Below, in pieces: positions 1 to 11,720 of a stretch of 64,000 bases of DNA. Source of the stretch: Margaritifera margaritifera (lineage: Eukaryota > Mollusca > Bivalvia > Unionida > Margaritiferidae). A model generated the notes under the pieces. The model ran no database searches and was not told the DNA's origin. It saw only the letters and a list, made by a program, of their open reading frames with translations. Position 1 is the stretch's first letter; every line of letters starts with the position of its first letter. Both the position numbers and the translations under genes were made by a program. The stretch is from assembly GCA_029931535.1 (NCBI GenBank), contig JAQPZY010001670.1, positions 5,294,501 to 5,358,500 on the forward strand. The letters run 5' to 3'.

Positions 1-1650
1 ACACTGATCCATGAACTAAATAGCCAAGAATGCCCGAGTGACCAGGTACTGTTTATGTTTAGGCTGCAGACTCCAGGTGGCTATCAGCGTGCTTCACGAT
101 GACTTGTCAGTGGCCTTGTCAATCAGTACCTTTGTCAAAAGATCGAGAAATTTCGATACAGAGTGTTAGTTGAGGCGTTTGCAGAAATCACATGACCATG
201 ATATGTAAATTTCGTAAGAAAGTGTAAAATGTCTCTGTTCAATACAAACTGGGCATTTACAGGAATGTCAAATCCTTCAGGTTTAAATAGCATTCAGGCT
301 CTTTTTATTTTCTTTTTTTTTGTTAGTATTATGCAGCATATTATTTTCAATACCATGCTCATCACAGATGGTTAACAATTTCTGCAATGCTCATACAGTA
401 GGGGAAATTACGGACATATCGTCAACTTAGTCAAAGTGATTCAGACATACACCATTGATGTGACAACCTACATTAGATTTACGTAATCTCCAATTGAGAA
501 CATCAATATAAATATTAAAAGACAAGGGGACAAGACTCCTCCCTGTCTAACCCTAATCGTTACTCGAACGACATCTGACTGGGCATTGCCCCATCTTAGA
601 GTGAACAACTGGCTACGGCACCAGTGAAACAAAAGGTGAACAACACATGTAGGAATACCTTTATCCAATTTCAAAAAGAACTTCTTGTGGTTGACACTGT
701 CAAATGCCTTTTGAACGTCTATAAATCAAGCATATACAGGACTACCATGAGTTATATAATATTGCACAGCTTTCTTGAAAGCAAATGAACACGTATCAGT
801 ATAATGATGCTTTCTAAATCCAAACTAGTTATCAGATAATATTTCATCAGATTGGGATCATTTCAACGGAACATGTTCGAAACATTTAAAATTAAGGTAG
901 GAAGAGAAACAGGGTATGTACTTATCTTTGTCCATAATCAGTATAACGTCAGAAAAAGCACCCGTTCTATATCCATGAATGATCATGGTATTAAAAAGAA
1001 AACTCAAGAGGACAGGCATTTGATTATTAGCATATCTGATTTGTTCAACTTCAGAGACTTGATAATTCGTACAATTTCACTGACTCTGTCTCAAGTTTAA
1101 CATCCTTTAGATTCATATAGTCATTACACATGTCGCATCCACCGCCAACAGAATTAATAAAATTCTCGAAATGTTCCTTCCACATATTAATGATAGAAGT
1201 TTTAGTTGATGCACCATTCACCGTTGAAGCAAGTGGCATGATTTTGCCTGTCTCTTTATCTACCAATCACCAAAAGGACTGATAATCTCCATCTAACAAG
1301 ACTGACACAAGCGCGTCATCACTAAGTGACTTTTCATTTCGACTTAACACAGCAATTCTAGCTTTCCCACAACCACGCCTGAGTAAATACGTGCATTCCG
1401 TGCATTTTCATGTAGATCAGACACATACTCGTTCCATCCAGGTACAGGAGTATAACTCTTTCTGTAGTAACTCCCACTACTATCATATAAGCATTTAACT
1501 AGAGAGACGCAGATACAATCAAATTCCAGAAAATACCTAGGATCTTTACAATTTGTAATTTTGCATAGTATGGCATCTGTCGGTAGATACAATGGTCACA
1601 ATAGTAGTGTCACGGTATAGCTCAGACACAGATGGCCATTTGATACTGTT
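1..1650 (-). pseudogene. Decayed LINE: reverse transcriptase and upstream linker
   Basis: Read on the minus strand, the stretch carries the typical order of a jockey/CR1-group non-LTR retrotransposon. Near 1.35-1.6 kb is the linker after the endonuclease (RKSYTPVPGWNEYV). Near 1.05-1.27 kb follows a pre-RT segment (MWKEHFENFINSVGG). At about 420-840 is the RT core, with GFRKHH, FIDVQKAFDSVNH, the RWGNAQSD segment and VRQGGVLSP. The YADD box expected further on is not intact. A later RT segment (MLFKPEGFDIP) is readable near 0.2-0.3 kb, and the element probably continues left of the window. Stops and frame changes are frequent, so it is dead. Motif order and wording match this LINE group from memory; the exact clade was not tested. 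Confidence 0.85.
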
Positions 1651-2614
1651 ACAGAATTATGTATCATTTTGTTTTTAAATAATGATATAGTTTTATGATC
1701 TCTGCATAATAGTCTAACAGCTGTCGTCTCGCAGAAAGTACATATACGGTATTTCAATGGGACTCAGTATATTGGTCTTGGGAAAATATTGTCGGTTGAT
1801 GCATGAGTCATATCACGTGATTCAGCGCGTGAGATTTGTCCATTTGATCCTGCATTCAATGTTGTGACCTGGATTATATGTTCAATAAGAAGTCAATACT
1901 TTGTTGACTGGTAATAACGTCAGTGCATAGGTACTTTAGCGGTGTCATGTATAACCTAGTTTCTGACTGGTTCGGAGAAGGTTGTTTTCTAGAAGGATTA
2001 AATTGTTATTAAGTCGCAATTACAGAGAATGATTCATTTTGTTGACCAGAAATTAGAGTTTAAGATCACAATTCTGATGTGTTTGTTTGAGATGTAGAAT
2101 AATTGGGTTTTTATTTGATTTGTGCAGTCAGAGACTATAAATAAGATGTAATTGCAGCGTTCGTGATTCTAGCATGGTTCGTCAGCCTGAGAGGTCATAA
2201 ATGAGATTGGTTCATTTTGTGTTATTATTCGGCTTCAGAGATTATTATACAGTACATTCTGGATTTAGTACTGATACTTAAAATTTAAGTATTGTTCAGC
2301 TCTGTTGGAATTATCGGAAACATTTCTAGACTTGTGATATTCCATATTCACAAGGATTATTTGGAATTAATAATATTTGGATATAACTGATTCTTGTAGA
2401 CACATCAACTCTTTAGTGGTTTCATTCGGAATATCTCTATTCGGAATATTTTGAAAGCTTGTTTGAGTCTTTTCTGTTGTTACATTTACCCCTAGTTGTA
2501 ACAATACATTTATGACCCATATCCTCAGCATTTGGTATATTCCATGCACTTCAGATTCACAACATTTATTTTGTAACAAAAAAGATATATGTTATCAGAT
2601 GCAAGAAAATCATA
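1651..2614. other. No gene recognised; probable LINE interior
   Basis: No convincing coding signal on either strand. Its position between endonuclease and RT remnants of the same orientation suggests eroded LINE sequence or a later insertion. A 70-residue minus-strand frame here matches nothing I recognise. Confidence 0.4.
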
Positions 2615-2736
2615 CAGAACACTCATATATAAGATAACTATGTGACCTTAAATTGAGGACATACAATGATCTAGCCAGAACACTCCTATATGAGATATCC
2701 CTGTGACCTGAAATCGAGGACATACAGTGATCTAGC
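2615..2736. repeat. Tandem duplication, 2 x 61 bp
   Basis: Two adjacent copies, 2615-2675 and 2676-2736, both begin CAGAACACTC and end GATCTAGC, with a handful of substitutions. It interrupts the decayed minus-strand LINE. Confidence 0.9.
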
Positions 2737-2774
2737 CAGGATACAGTATGATGTACATGCTGATATAAGTATAA

Positions 2775-2985
2775 ACATTGGAATTTGCACCAAATAATCT
2801 GCCAAAGACAGATTTGGTATTCAAATCAGCATTCTAGTCACCCAAAATATAGTATTCACACAATCAGTCATCATTTATTGAGTGAATACTGCCAACATAA
2901 TTTATAAACGGTTCAAAATTTTCCGGATTGTCAACAGGCGTATAAACATTCATAAAGCATGCACCATGTGTATTCAATAAGAATT
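2775..2985 (-). pseudogene. Decayed LINE endonuclease fragment
   Basis: Minus-strand translation with one frame change reads NVYTPVDNPENFEPFINYVG, then YILGD-NADLNT (a stop replaces the residue after ILGD). This is the pattern of an apurinic/apyrimidinic endonuclease domain of a non-LTR element (the Y-x-P segment followed by GD-NA). It lies upstream, in minus-strand order, of the RT remnant at 1-1650 and is probably the same insertion. The intervening 1.1 kb is degraded and holds a tandem duplication. No intact catalytic set can be assembled. Confidence 0.6.
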
Positions 2986-3024
2986 TGATCCAAAACTTTT
3001 AATGAAGACATACTATTGAATGAA

Positions 3025-3028
<4 letters not shown>

Positions 3029-3101
<73 letters not shown>
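3029..3101. repeat. (GA)n microsatellite
   Basis: Uninterrupted GA dinucleotide of about 36 units, just to the right of the LINE endonuclease remnant. Confidence 0.97.
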
Positions 3102-3102
<1 letters not shown>

Positions 3103-3492
3103 ACACTTCAGAATTACCCCTTAGAAAATGAGACAGGTCCAAATTAAGAATTCATGTGTTTAGGCCCACAACAAAGAATTTGTTAGACTGTAAACCTGCA
3201 TATAAGGTACGAATAATGCGTGATGTGTTTGAGGCTATGTGACAACAACATGATATGACATTTGAGACATTTACACTGATTCTGGACTTTGTCCTAGATA
3301 CTGTAAATTAATGTCCACAAGAAATTTTGTCGCATTCTTTTCTCAAATGCTAATTCTAGGTTGGCAATTACCAGAGCCAATTCAGACAACAGACCATTTA
3401 TTAAATGTGTAAAATCTTCCTCTTTTTAATACAGAACAAAACGTAACTTAAATTATTATTGATCTCTCGGATTTTAAAAGAATGCTCTACAC

Positions 3493-3835
3493 ACTAATTA
3501 GCATAGTTATTTCTCACTCGTTAGCATAGTTATTGTTCTCCAATTAGCAGAGTTATTTTTCTCTAATTAGCATAGTTATTTCTCACTAATTAGCAAAGTT
3601 ATTTCTCTCTGATTAGCATAGTTATTTCTCACTAATTAATGTTGGTATTTCTTTCTAATTAACATAGTTACTTCTCTCTAATTAGCATAGTTTTTTCTCG
3701 CTAGTCAGCATCCTTATTTGTCTCTAATTAGCAATGTTGCTTCTTACTAATTAGCATAGTTATTTCTCTCTAATTATCATAGTTTTATTTCTCACTAATT
3801 AGCACAGTTATTTTTCTCTTATTAGGATAGTTATG
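3493..3835. repeat. Minisatellite, about 23-bp unit
   Basis: About 15 diverged copies containing TTAGCATAGTTATTTCTC, followed by a variable TCTAA or ACTAA. Unit length wobbles by 1-3 bp and several copies carry substitutions, so the array looks old. Confidence 0.9.
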
Positions 3836-4500
3836 AAGATTTGAAATAGACTTACTCCAAACAAGTTAGTGTTGTTTTTGTTTCCTTGGGCAAGCCACGT
3901 GACATCTATACAATGGTTATTTCACCACATTTTTATTGTACCGTATGCGACCTAGTGCTCATATTTGCAAGCCTATGTTCACCGGCTATTGGAGAAATAT
4001 AAATCAAAATGGGTTCTGAGTGGCAGTACGATTTTAGAAGGTGACATATTTTAATTTTACTGTCTTTTTATGTATGATTGAGAAGGATCATGGTAAAATT
4101 GGATTTAAGATTTGTGCAGAAAGCTTAAATGAAGTTCACGTTGACATCATTATTAAGAAGTTTCAAATACACTACTGAATCGTTCTTTTTTCGCCTCAGT
4201 TCATACGATGGTTTATTTCTTTTAATAAAAATTTTCAATCTTTTACACCCTCTCCCACTTGGTTTTCATTAGCATATGTTAGTACCAGAGACTTGCTGAA
4301 TTTAAAGATTATTTATAGATCGAGGGATACCCAAAATGTCGAGATTGATATAGATATGTCTGGTGAATTCATTTATTTTCCATGAAGAAAAGAAGATGCA
4401 TTACGAAATAAAAGTGATCAAGGACAAATTCTAAGCTTAAATAAATTGATCAAGCTATCCATCCATCCATCACATATTCGGGTCGTTATGATACAAATTG
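3836..4500. other. Unique AT-rich sequence, nothing recognised
   Basis: No coding frame, RNA gene or repeat recognised apart from a short (CCAT) run near 4460. Confidence 0.5.
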
Positions 4501-5575
4501 ATATAATAATCCTCCATAAGTAGGGACACATAATGAAATGACACTTAGTAAGATCAATTTTACTGACAGTCAATAATCATCCATAGGCAGGGACAAATAC
4601 TGAAATGACACTTAGTAACAGTCAGTAATCCTCCATAAGTAGAGACACATAATGAAATGACACTTAGTAAGATCAATTTTACTGACAGTCAATAATCATC
4701 CATAGGCAGGGACAAATACTGAAATGACACTTAGTAACAGTCAGTAATCCTCCATAAGTAGGGACACATAATGAAATGACACTTAGTAACAGTCAATAAT
4801 CATCCATATAGTAGGAACATATACTGAAATGCCACTTAGTAACAGTCAATAATCCTTCATAAGTAGGGACACATAATGAAATGACACTTTGTAACAGTCA
4901 ATAATCCTCCATAAGTAGGGACAAATAATGAAACGACACTTTGTAACAGTCAGTAATCCTCCATAAGTAGGGACACATAATGAAATGACACTTTGTAACA
5001 GTCAATAATCATCCATAAGTAGGGACAAATAATGAAACGACACTTTGTAACAGTCAATAATCCTCCGTAAGTAGGGACAAATAATGAAATGACACTTTGT
5101 AACAGTCAGTAATCCTCCATAAGTAGGGACACATAATGAAATGACACTCAGTAACAGTCAATAATCCTCCATAAGTAGGGACAAATAATGAAATGACACT
5201 TTGTAACAGTCAGTAATCCTCCATAAGTAGGGACAAATAATGAAATGACACTCAGTAACAGTCAATAATCATCCATAAGTAGGGACAAATAATGAAATGA
5301 CACTTTGTAACAGTCAATAATCATCCATAAGTAGGGACACATAATGAAATGACACTTTGTAACAGTCAGTAATCCTCCATAAGTAGGGACACATAATGAA
5401 ATGACACTCAGTAACAGTCAATAATCATCCATAAGTAGGGAAAAATAATGAAATGACACTTTGTAACAGTCAATAATCATCCATAAGTAGGGACAAATAA
5501 TGAAATGAAACTTTGTAACAGTCAATAATCATCCATAAGTAGGGACAAATAATGAAATGACACTTAGTAAGATCG
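4501..5575. repeat. Minisatellite, 52-bp unit, with a higher-order start
   Basis: About 20 copies of a 52-bp unit containing CCATAAGTAGGGACA and ATGAAATGACAC. The left end has a longer composite unit: the segment with AAGATCAATTTTACTGACAG recurs at a spacing of about 119 bp (near 4550 and 4670). Variants alternate (ATCCTCC or ATCATCC, TTAGT, TTTGT or CTCAGT) in patterns that suggest duplication of multi-unit blocks. Confidence 0.95.
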
Positions 5576-5707
5576 GTATTGCTATCAGTTTCATGACTAA
5601 CACAATAATAAATGTGCATTATTTTTTAATACCATAAGATATTCTTTTGAATTAAGCATTTCAAATTTGTCATCAGTATGCAAAATACATTGCTGAGATT
5701 TGTTTGT

Positions 5708-5913
5708 TAGATAGACAGATATATAGATAGGTAGGTAGATTGATAGATAGATAGACAGATCGATGGATGGATGGAATTATCTCTTTACATAGATACATAC
5801 ATAAATACGTACATACATATATGCATTCATACATACATACATACATACATACATACATACATGCACACACACATACATACATACATACATACATACATAC
5901 ATACATACATACA
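5708..5913. repeat. Tetranucleotide microsatellites (TAGA-like, then CATA)n
   Basis: Imperfect TAGA/GATA repeats at about 5708-5770 pass into a long CATA run, with interruptions, to about 5913. The minus-strand open frames here (YVCMYVCM-type peptides) are the repeat read through and are not genes. Confidence 0.93.
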
Positions 5914-6234
5914 CCGCCATTTTACCTAAAGAGACGTTGAATACTAACAAAACAGGAGCGTATCGACTGACCAAATCATTGAAAGAATGTATAGGTTTAA
6001 TTAAGGATTTCTCTTACACACACCCTTTAAAATATAGGAATAAGTGTCACTATATACAAACCTTTGAACAGAAGAAATAGAGAATAGTAGCTTCTCAACA
6101 CTAAAAGAATGATGCGGACGACTGCTATGATTCATCAACATGATGAGTTTTAAATTTGTATACGCCTGCCAGAATTCAGAACGTTCATGTCATGAAGTTG
6201 TCCGTCTGTCTGTTCCATACTTCTTTTTCCACAC

Positions 6235-6630
6235 AGTAACTTTAGATCTCCACCATCTACCGTTACCAAACTTTATATAAATACCTATATAAATAGCTTG
6301 CATTTAGGATAAGGAAGAAGTTATTGATTTCGGAGCCAAACGTCAAAAGTCAAGGTCACTCTGACTGTGACTGAAAGAAGAATGGTTTTCATGCAATAAC
6401 TTTAGTTCTACATCACAGATCTGGACTATACTTTATGGGTGGCTTGCACTTAGCGTTCTGCTAAAACAAAATCAGTTCCAGACCATGTACCTCCACCAAA
6501 GTTTGTGGATGACTTACACTCTGGATAAGAAATAAGCCTGTTGATTTTGGAATCAAAAGGTCAAAGGTCTAGGTCACTGTGACCAACAGATGAAAACTGT
6601 TTTAGCATAATAACTTTAGTTCGAGCTGTG
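6235..6630 (-). repeat. Dispersed repeat with AGGTCA/TGACCT motifs
   Basis: Contains AAAGTTTGTGGATGACTTAC, GGTCAAAGGTCTAGGTCAC and TGTGACC, and an internally repeated layout. The reverse complement of the same family is at 54820-55490 (GCAAGCCATCCACAAAGTTT and ACAGTGACCTTGAC). I remember such AAGGTCAAGGTCACTGTGACC-type repeats as abundant in mollusc genomes. Family name and transposition mechanism are not known to me. Confidence 0.7.
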
Positions 6631-6649
6631 TGAAGCGGGCAGATACAAG

Positions 6650-7460
6650 ACCGATATTGTTCTCACTGAGTCTTCAATCGCAGAGGTCGAGGATATCTGC
6701 TGTGACCCAAGGCTTCTTATTCTATGATGCTTGCCAAGGATCTCTCCGGCTGTGTCTATTACTGCCTTGTTGAAGGTGATGATCAAGGAGTCTAGATTTA
6801 TTTCTTCATGTCCCAGAATTGTGAGTGGTGCAAATTTGCCGCCTATTGATGCTTCAAATGCTTGTGCCACACTTGGATCTTTAAGTTTTTCAAGGTCGAA
6901 CCTGATTCTAACTGGTCTTGGCTTATTGGTCTTCCTCAGACGAAGTTTGATATTCATCATCAGCAAGTCATGGTCGCTTCCTATATCAGCTCCTGGGAAG
7001 CTACCTGTTCTGGCAATGTTTATGCTAGACCAGAAGCGCTTTCTCACCAAGATGTAATCAATCTGGTTGTGATGTTTTCCGTCTGGGCTGTGCCAAGTCC
7101 ATCTTCTGGATAGTTTGTGGGGGCCAAGGGTGTTCGTTAGCACTAGGTTATTGTATGTGGCAAAGTCCAGGAGCTTGAGACCTCTCTCATTGGTCTGCTT
7201 GTTACAGTATGGACCACAGACTTCTCGCCAGTCTACTTGTGCGTCTTCTCCTACCTTAGCATTCCAGTCTCCTTGAATAACTAGAATATCCTTCTTGGGT
7301 GTCTGGTCTATGAGAGTTTGAAGCTGGTCGTAGAACTCATCCAGTTTCTCGTCATCATGGTCAGATGTTGGGGCATAGACCTGTATGATAGTGATGTTAA
7401 AGGGAGATGCCCTCATGCAGATTGTAATCATCCTGTTAGACACTGGTCGACAACCCATGA
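6650..7460 (-). pseudogene. LINE endonuclease half, inverted
   Basis: Minus-strand frame with a nearly complete endonuclease/exonuclease/phosphatase fold of a non-LTR retrotransposon. It shows FNITIIQVYAPTS, ILVIQGDWNAKVG (metal and active-site GDWNA), RRWTWHSPDG, NQIDYILVRKRF and the terminal GSDHDLLMM (SDH catalytic His). The N-terminal third is missing. Past GKHHR a single frame change would be needed to resume the expected KPWVTADILDLCD, after which a stop follows. Its family-mate RT lies immediately to the right on the opposite strand, so the two halves of one element face apart (see the inversion finding). It cannot encode a working protein. Confidence 0.9.
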
Positions 7461-8870
7461 CAGCACTCTGCAACAATTTGCAACCAAATCTGGCAAACAG
7501 GAGAATGGCCCACCCCATGGACCCAGTCTCTGATCATGACTCTTCCTAAAAAAAGGAATCTACAACTGTGCCAGAACTACCGAACAATCAGTCACATCAG
7601 TCACCCAAGCAAGGTTATGCTTAAGATCATCCTCAATAGACAAACCCCAAGCAGAGCACATCATTGCGGAAGAACAAGCAGGTTTCAGAGCAGGACGTAG
7701 CACTACAGAACAGATCTTCAATCTTAGAATCCCCTGTGAAAAATATCTCCAGCATCAACAGAACCTCTATCAAGTCTTCATTGACTTCAAGAAGGCTTTC
7801 GACAAGGTATGGCATGCAGCCTTGTGGGCCACCATGCGGATATACAACATAAACGCAAAACTAATCCGCGCTATAGAAACCCTGTATGACAAAGCGACTA
7901 GTACAGTTCTCGTCAATGGCAACATAGGAGACTGGTTCAGAACCACAGTCAGAGTCAGACAGGGGTGCCTTCTCTTACCCACTCTCTTCAACATCTACCT
8001 AGAAAGGATCATGTCCGACGGCTTGGAAGACCACGAGGACAGTGTCAGTGTTGGAGGCAGAACAATCACCAACCTGCGCCTGATGATATCGATGGCTTAG
8101 CAGGAGATGAAGAAGAAATGGAAACCTTAGTGAACCATCTCAATCAAGCATCACTAAGATATGGGATGGAGATCAACACTGAAAAGACAAAGCTAATGAC
8201 AAACAACCCGAGTGGCATCCAAAAGGAAATAAGAGTGAATGAACAGAAGCTGGGCAGAGTAACAAGCTTCAAGTACCTAGTTGCTATCGCCTCTGATGAA
8301 GGTTCAAAACCTGAGGTTCTTTCCAGGATTGCGCAGACAACAGCTGCTCTAGCTAGGATGAAGGATATTTGGAAAGACAACAACATCACGCTTGGGTCCA
8401 AGATCAAGCTTATGCACTCCCTCGTCATGTCCATATTCCTATATGCATGTGAGACATGGACCCTAACAGCAGAATTAGAGAGAAGAATCCATGCCTTTGA
8501 GATGAGATGTTATCAAAGGATCCTGAAAATCTCATACTTAGACCACGTCTCTAATGCTGAGGCGCGCACTAAAATCCAAGGTGCAATTGGACCTTATGAA
8601 GATCGGCTCACCACTGTAAAGAAATGCAAACTAAGATGGTATGGTCACGTCTCACGCTCAACTGGCCTGTCAAAGACAATCCTACAGGGCACAGTGAGAG
8701 GAAAGAGAAAACGAGGCAGACAGAAGAGATGGGAAGACAATATCAAAGAGTGGACAGGCATGGACTTTGCAAAGTCCCAAAGAGCAGTGGAGAACAGGGC
8801 GAAATGGAGAGAGATTGTCGCAAAGTCATCAGTGGTGCCCCTACGACCAGCAAGGTTACGGGAGAAATGA
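7455..8870 (+). pseudogene. LINE reverse-transcriptase half
   Basis: Begins abruptly in the pre-RT region (ICNQIWQTGEWPTPWTQSL) and runs to a natural C-terminus (VVPLRPARLREK, stop at 8870). The RT core includes the LPKKRNLQ start, EEQAGFRAGRSTTEQIFN, VFIDFKKAFDKVWHAALW, VRQGCLLLPTLFNI, NTEKTKLM and SFKYLVAIASDEGS. The C-terminal part has the usual LRWYGHVSRS and RGRQKRWEDNIKEWTGMDF. At least three frame changes are visible: near 7470, near 7645, and a small deletion around 8080 that destroys the FADD box (APDD remains, and the original frame stops at 8100). It is the same family as the inverted endonuclease at 6650-7460. The C-terminal 301-residue frame is the largest intact piece. Confidence 0.93.
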
Positions 8871-9849
8871 AAGAAAAAAATGAATGATAGTGGATGAAAG
8901 CCTTGCAAAGGCTGACAAAAAATTAAGAATTGAGGAAGAATTAGAGTAACTATCAAAGGAATTAGCACTTCAGAGAGAAATAAATGGATATGTTCTTCAT
9001 TCTGCAACGAACTCAGGAAAAAGGGTTTGAGCAAACTGACTATAAACAGGAACACACGGATGATGATATGCAAAAGAACAAAATTGACAGTGGATGAAAC
9101 AGGGGGAAAATGCATTATTGGATGGGCTGTCTTTATCAAAGGTTTTGTTGTTGATTAATATCGCATACATCATCTACCAATTGGAGACATCACCAAAACG
9201 TGTTCAAAGTGCAGTTACAGCACACGGTGAAGACAAGAAAAACATGTAATGAAAATACCAGAGACTTTACAAATGAGACCTACCGTGCAAGCCAGCTAAA
9301 ACTATTACATTCCATACATGTTGTAGATTTTGCATGCGTGGTTGCACAAGCACAGCTAGCCTCGTGCTTTCTCTGTTTTTGTAACCTTTGTTGCAAAAAT
9401 CAAATTTTTTAAAAAAGTTTTGCATAAAGTCTCTAATGTGTTGTAGTTCTTTTTGCATTCTACCGATGTATGAATTTATATCTTTCGCAGTCTTGATTAC
9501 GTCGGATGTTGTTATGAAGCCAGCTGAAACAATTGCGATTTTGTCCAAATTTGTGTGGATGCATTGTGGAACCTACCCAGTAAAGCCATTCTGCATTGTG
9601 GATGCTATTTAAAGCGCATGCACATCATACCTAAATACATTATGCTAATGAAGGGAGTCATTAATGATGTTTATCACTCTGCACTTCATACTGCTTCTAT
9701 TGTCATACAGTATATTGAATGCATATGTTTTTGAATTTCTTCATTACAAGCTAACTTATGGAGAGTTGGCAAAGCTAATTATACCTGTGGGGCTAGCCAC
9801 CCCCAGCGACAGGACTTATCGTCCTTTCCTACAGTGAATTGGGGGGGGG
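8871..9849. other. No gene recognised
   Basis: Follows the LINE 3' end. A 93-residue minus-strand frame (9267-9548) is lysine and asparagine rich and unrecognised; I do not support it as a gene. A G homopolymer of about 10 sits at 9841-9850. Confidence 0.4.
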
Positions 9850-9965
9850 GTGTTGCCTTGGGATTTATATTACCCTCGAATCAAGACCATGCAACTAAAT
9901 GTACCATCATACGTTGAATTAGTGAATAGACTAGACAATATAGATGAGGTCAGATGTTTAAGGAT
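9850..9965 (+). pseudogene. Possible LINE C-terminal scrap
   Basis: A short frame reads YYPRIKTMQLNVPSYVELVN. It resembles the segment that follows the C-terminal EDE(Y/F)-F motif in the LINE family found just downstream at 10200-11720. It may be the 3' end of another copy of that family. The match is brief and from memory. Confidence 0.3.
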
Positions 9966-10107
9966 TCAGACTGACTTTTATACTGTTCTTGTCACCGTTA
10001 ATTCCCAAAAAATTTTTTACACAGTAGTTAAGAAGTGGCCTTGTGTTTTTGTATTTTTATGCAATTGTAAGGGAAGTGGTCTAGTGTTTTGTTTAAGGGA
10101 TTTGTTT

Positions 10108-10127
10108 GTGTGTGTGTGTGTGTGTTT
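10108..10127. repeat. Short (GT)n run
   Basis: About ten GT units. The translated VCVCVCV segments in two frames come from this run. Confidence 0.9.
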
Positions 10128-10199
10128 ATGCAGCAATACTGGAAGCGGGCTGTGCTATTGTCAAAAGAAGTCTTTACTATTGTCAATTTAAGTGGTCCA

Positions 10200-11720
10200 G
10201 AACTGTCATGTCGATACTACCCGTGTTTGAACACTATGTTTAGTGAGGTGACAGAAGAAAACACTATGTATATTGAGGCTTGAGTTGGATTCAGGTCAAA
10301 TATGTCTACTATTGCTAATATATTTACACTTCAGCAATTAATTACACATCTGATTAATTCAGGTAGAAAAATTATTTTGTGCATTTATGGATTTTAAAAA
10401 GGCGTTTGATTATATAGTAAGAGATTAGTTATGGTTTAAGCTTATTAAAATTAGTATTAGAGATAAAATACTCAATATAATGAAATCCGTTACACTACTG
10501 TGAGTAGCAACGTTTAAATACAATAATGATCTTTTACATGAATTCTATTGTAAAACTGGTGTACGACAAGGGCAATGTTTATCGCCGTTTTTTTCAGTCT
10601 CTATTAATAATGTAGAGATACTTTGTATTGAAAAGGGTGCTGATGGTATTTACATTGGTATGATAAAGATATACTTAATGTAGTATGCTGACGATGCTTT
10701 AATGTTTTCTTTTCAACAAGCAGTGATGGCTTATAAAAGGGATTAAATGCAATGAACGGATATTATTTGAAATGAAAATTTTTAATAAATGCATCTAAGG
10801 CTAAGGTTATGCTTTTTCAGAAAGGGGTATGGTCGCGAATAGTGAAATATTTTATCATGATGGAACTAAATTGAAATTGTTAATAAATTCGTATATTTAG
10901 GAATTAATTTTTATACGGGAGGCTCATTTGCAGATGCTCAAAAAACTTGAGCAGGACAAGCAATGACATCTTTGTTTCCCTTGAATAAGTATTTGCATAA
11001 GTCTTCAGATATACTGCCAAACAATTTATTAAATTTATTTGATATTATTATCTCTCCAGTTCTATCATATCTTGCAGAAATGAGGGGATTTAAATGAGAT
11101 AATATTGAAAGAATTCATGTGCCTTTTATACAAATGTTTTAAGTGTTAATGACATTGCATATTGTGAAACGGGGACATTTCCTCTTAGAATACTTTGACT
11201 CTTTAGAATTATGAAATATTGGTTACCAATTGTCAGTTCTAGCAGTAGGAAATATATATAATTTGTGTATGTCAGATAGTATGCAGAATGTATAGTAAAC
11301 CCCAAATAATTTCGTGGGTAGTAAAAATTAAAGCGCTTTTATAACACTTGTTTACCGAGACGTGTTGTTGCCACAGGGTGTAAGTAACGTTGGTGTGTTC
11401 CTGCAAGTAGTAAAGCAACGCCTGAAAGATAATGTTGTTCATAATTAGAATTCTAGAATTTAATCTTTTAGAAAAGCAGGGCTGTATGTTTATCCGCCAA
11501 ATAGTGTTTCATATAAAGAATATGTATTACTGTTAAGAATTTTAGAATGGTACTAACTAAATTGCGAACATCAACTCATAGACTCCTTGTTGAAACAAAT
11601 AAATAGTCGTAATCACAAGCAGTATCATATGAAAATAGAACATGTCATTTTATGTAAGGTGTCAGAAGACGAATTTGATTTGTATTAGAATTAAGTCTGC
11701 AACGTTTATACAAGTAAACA
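10200..11720 (+). pseudogene. Heavily mutated LINE reverse transcriptase
   Basis: Conserved pieces appear in order despite many stops and frame changes: NTMYIEA-VGFRSNMSTIAN near 10260, MDFKKAFDYIVRD at about 10388, VRQGQCLSP at about 10560, YADDA at about 10684, then LISPVLSY-like and ERIH-like segments near 11050-11110. The C-terminal region has LRTSTHRLLVETNK near 11560-11600 and SEDEFDL near 11665. This is a CR1/Tx1-like non-LTR element, different from the families at 1-3000, 6650-8870 and 42830-44290. Clade assignment is tentative. No endonuclease was found, so the copy is probably 5'-truncated. Confidence 0.8.

Noticed and set aside
5673..5974. Cys/Tyr/Met-rich frames of 65-77 residues
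   Set aside because: Translated CATA tetranucleotide repeat.
6731..7113. Plus-strand frames of 83-108 residues
   Set aside because: Antisense shadows of the minus-strand LINE endonuclease.
9841..9850. G homopolymers here and at about 46830, 53323 and 59283
   Set aside because: Probably ordinary homopolymer tracts or sequencing-length uncertainty; no G-quadruplex pattern of four spaced runs was seen.
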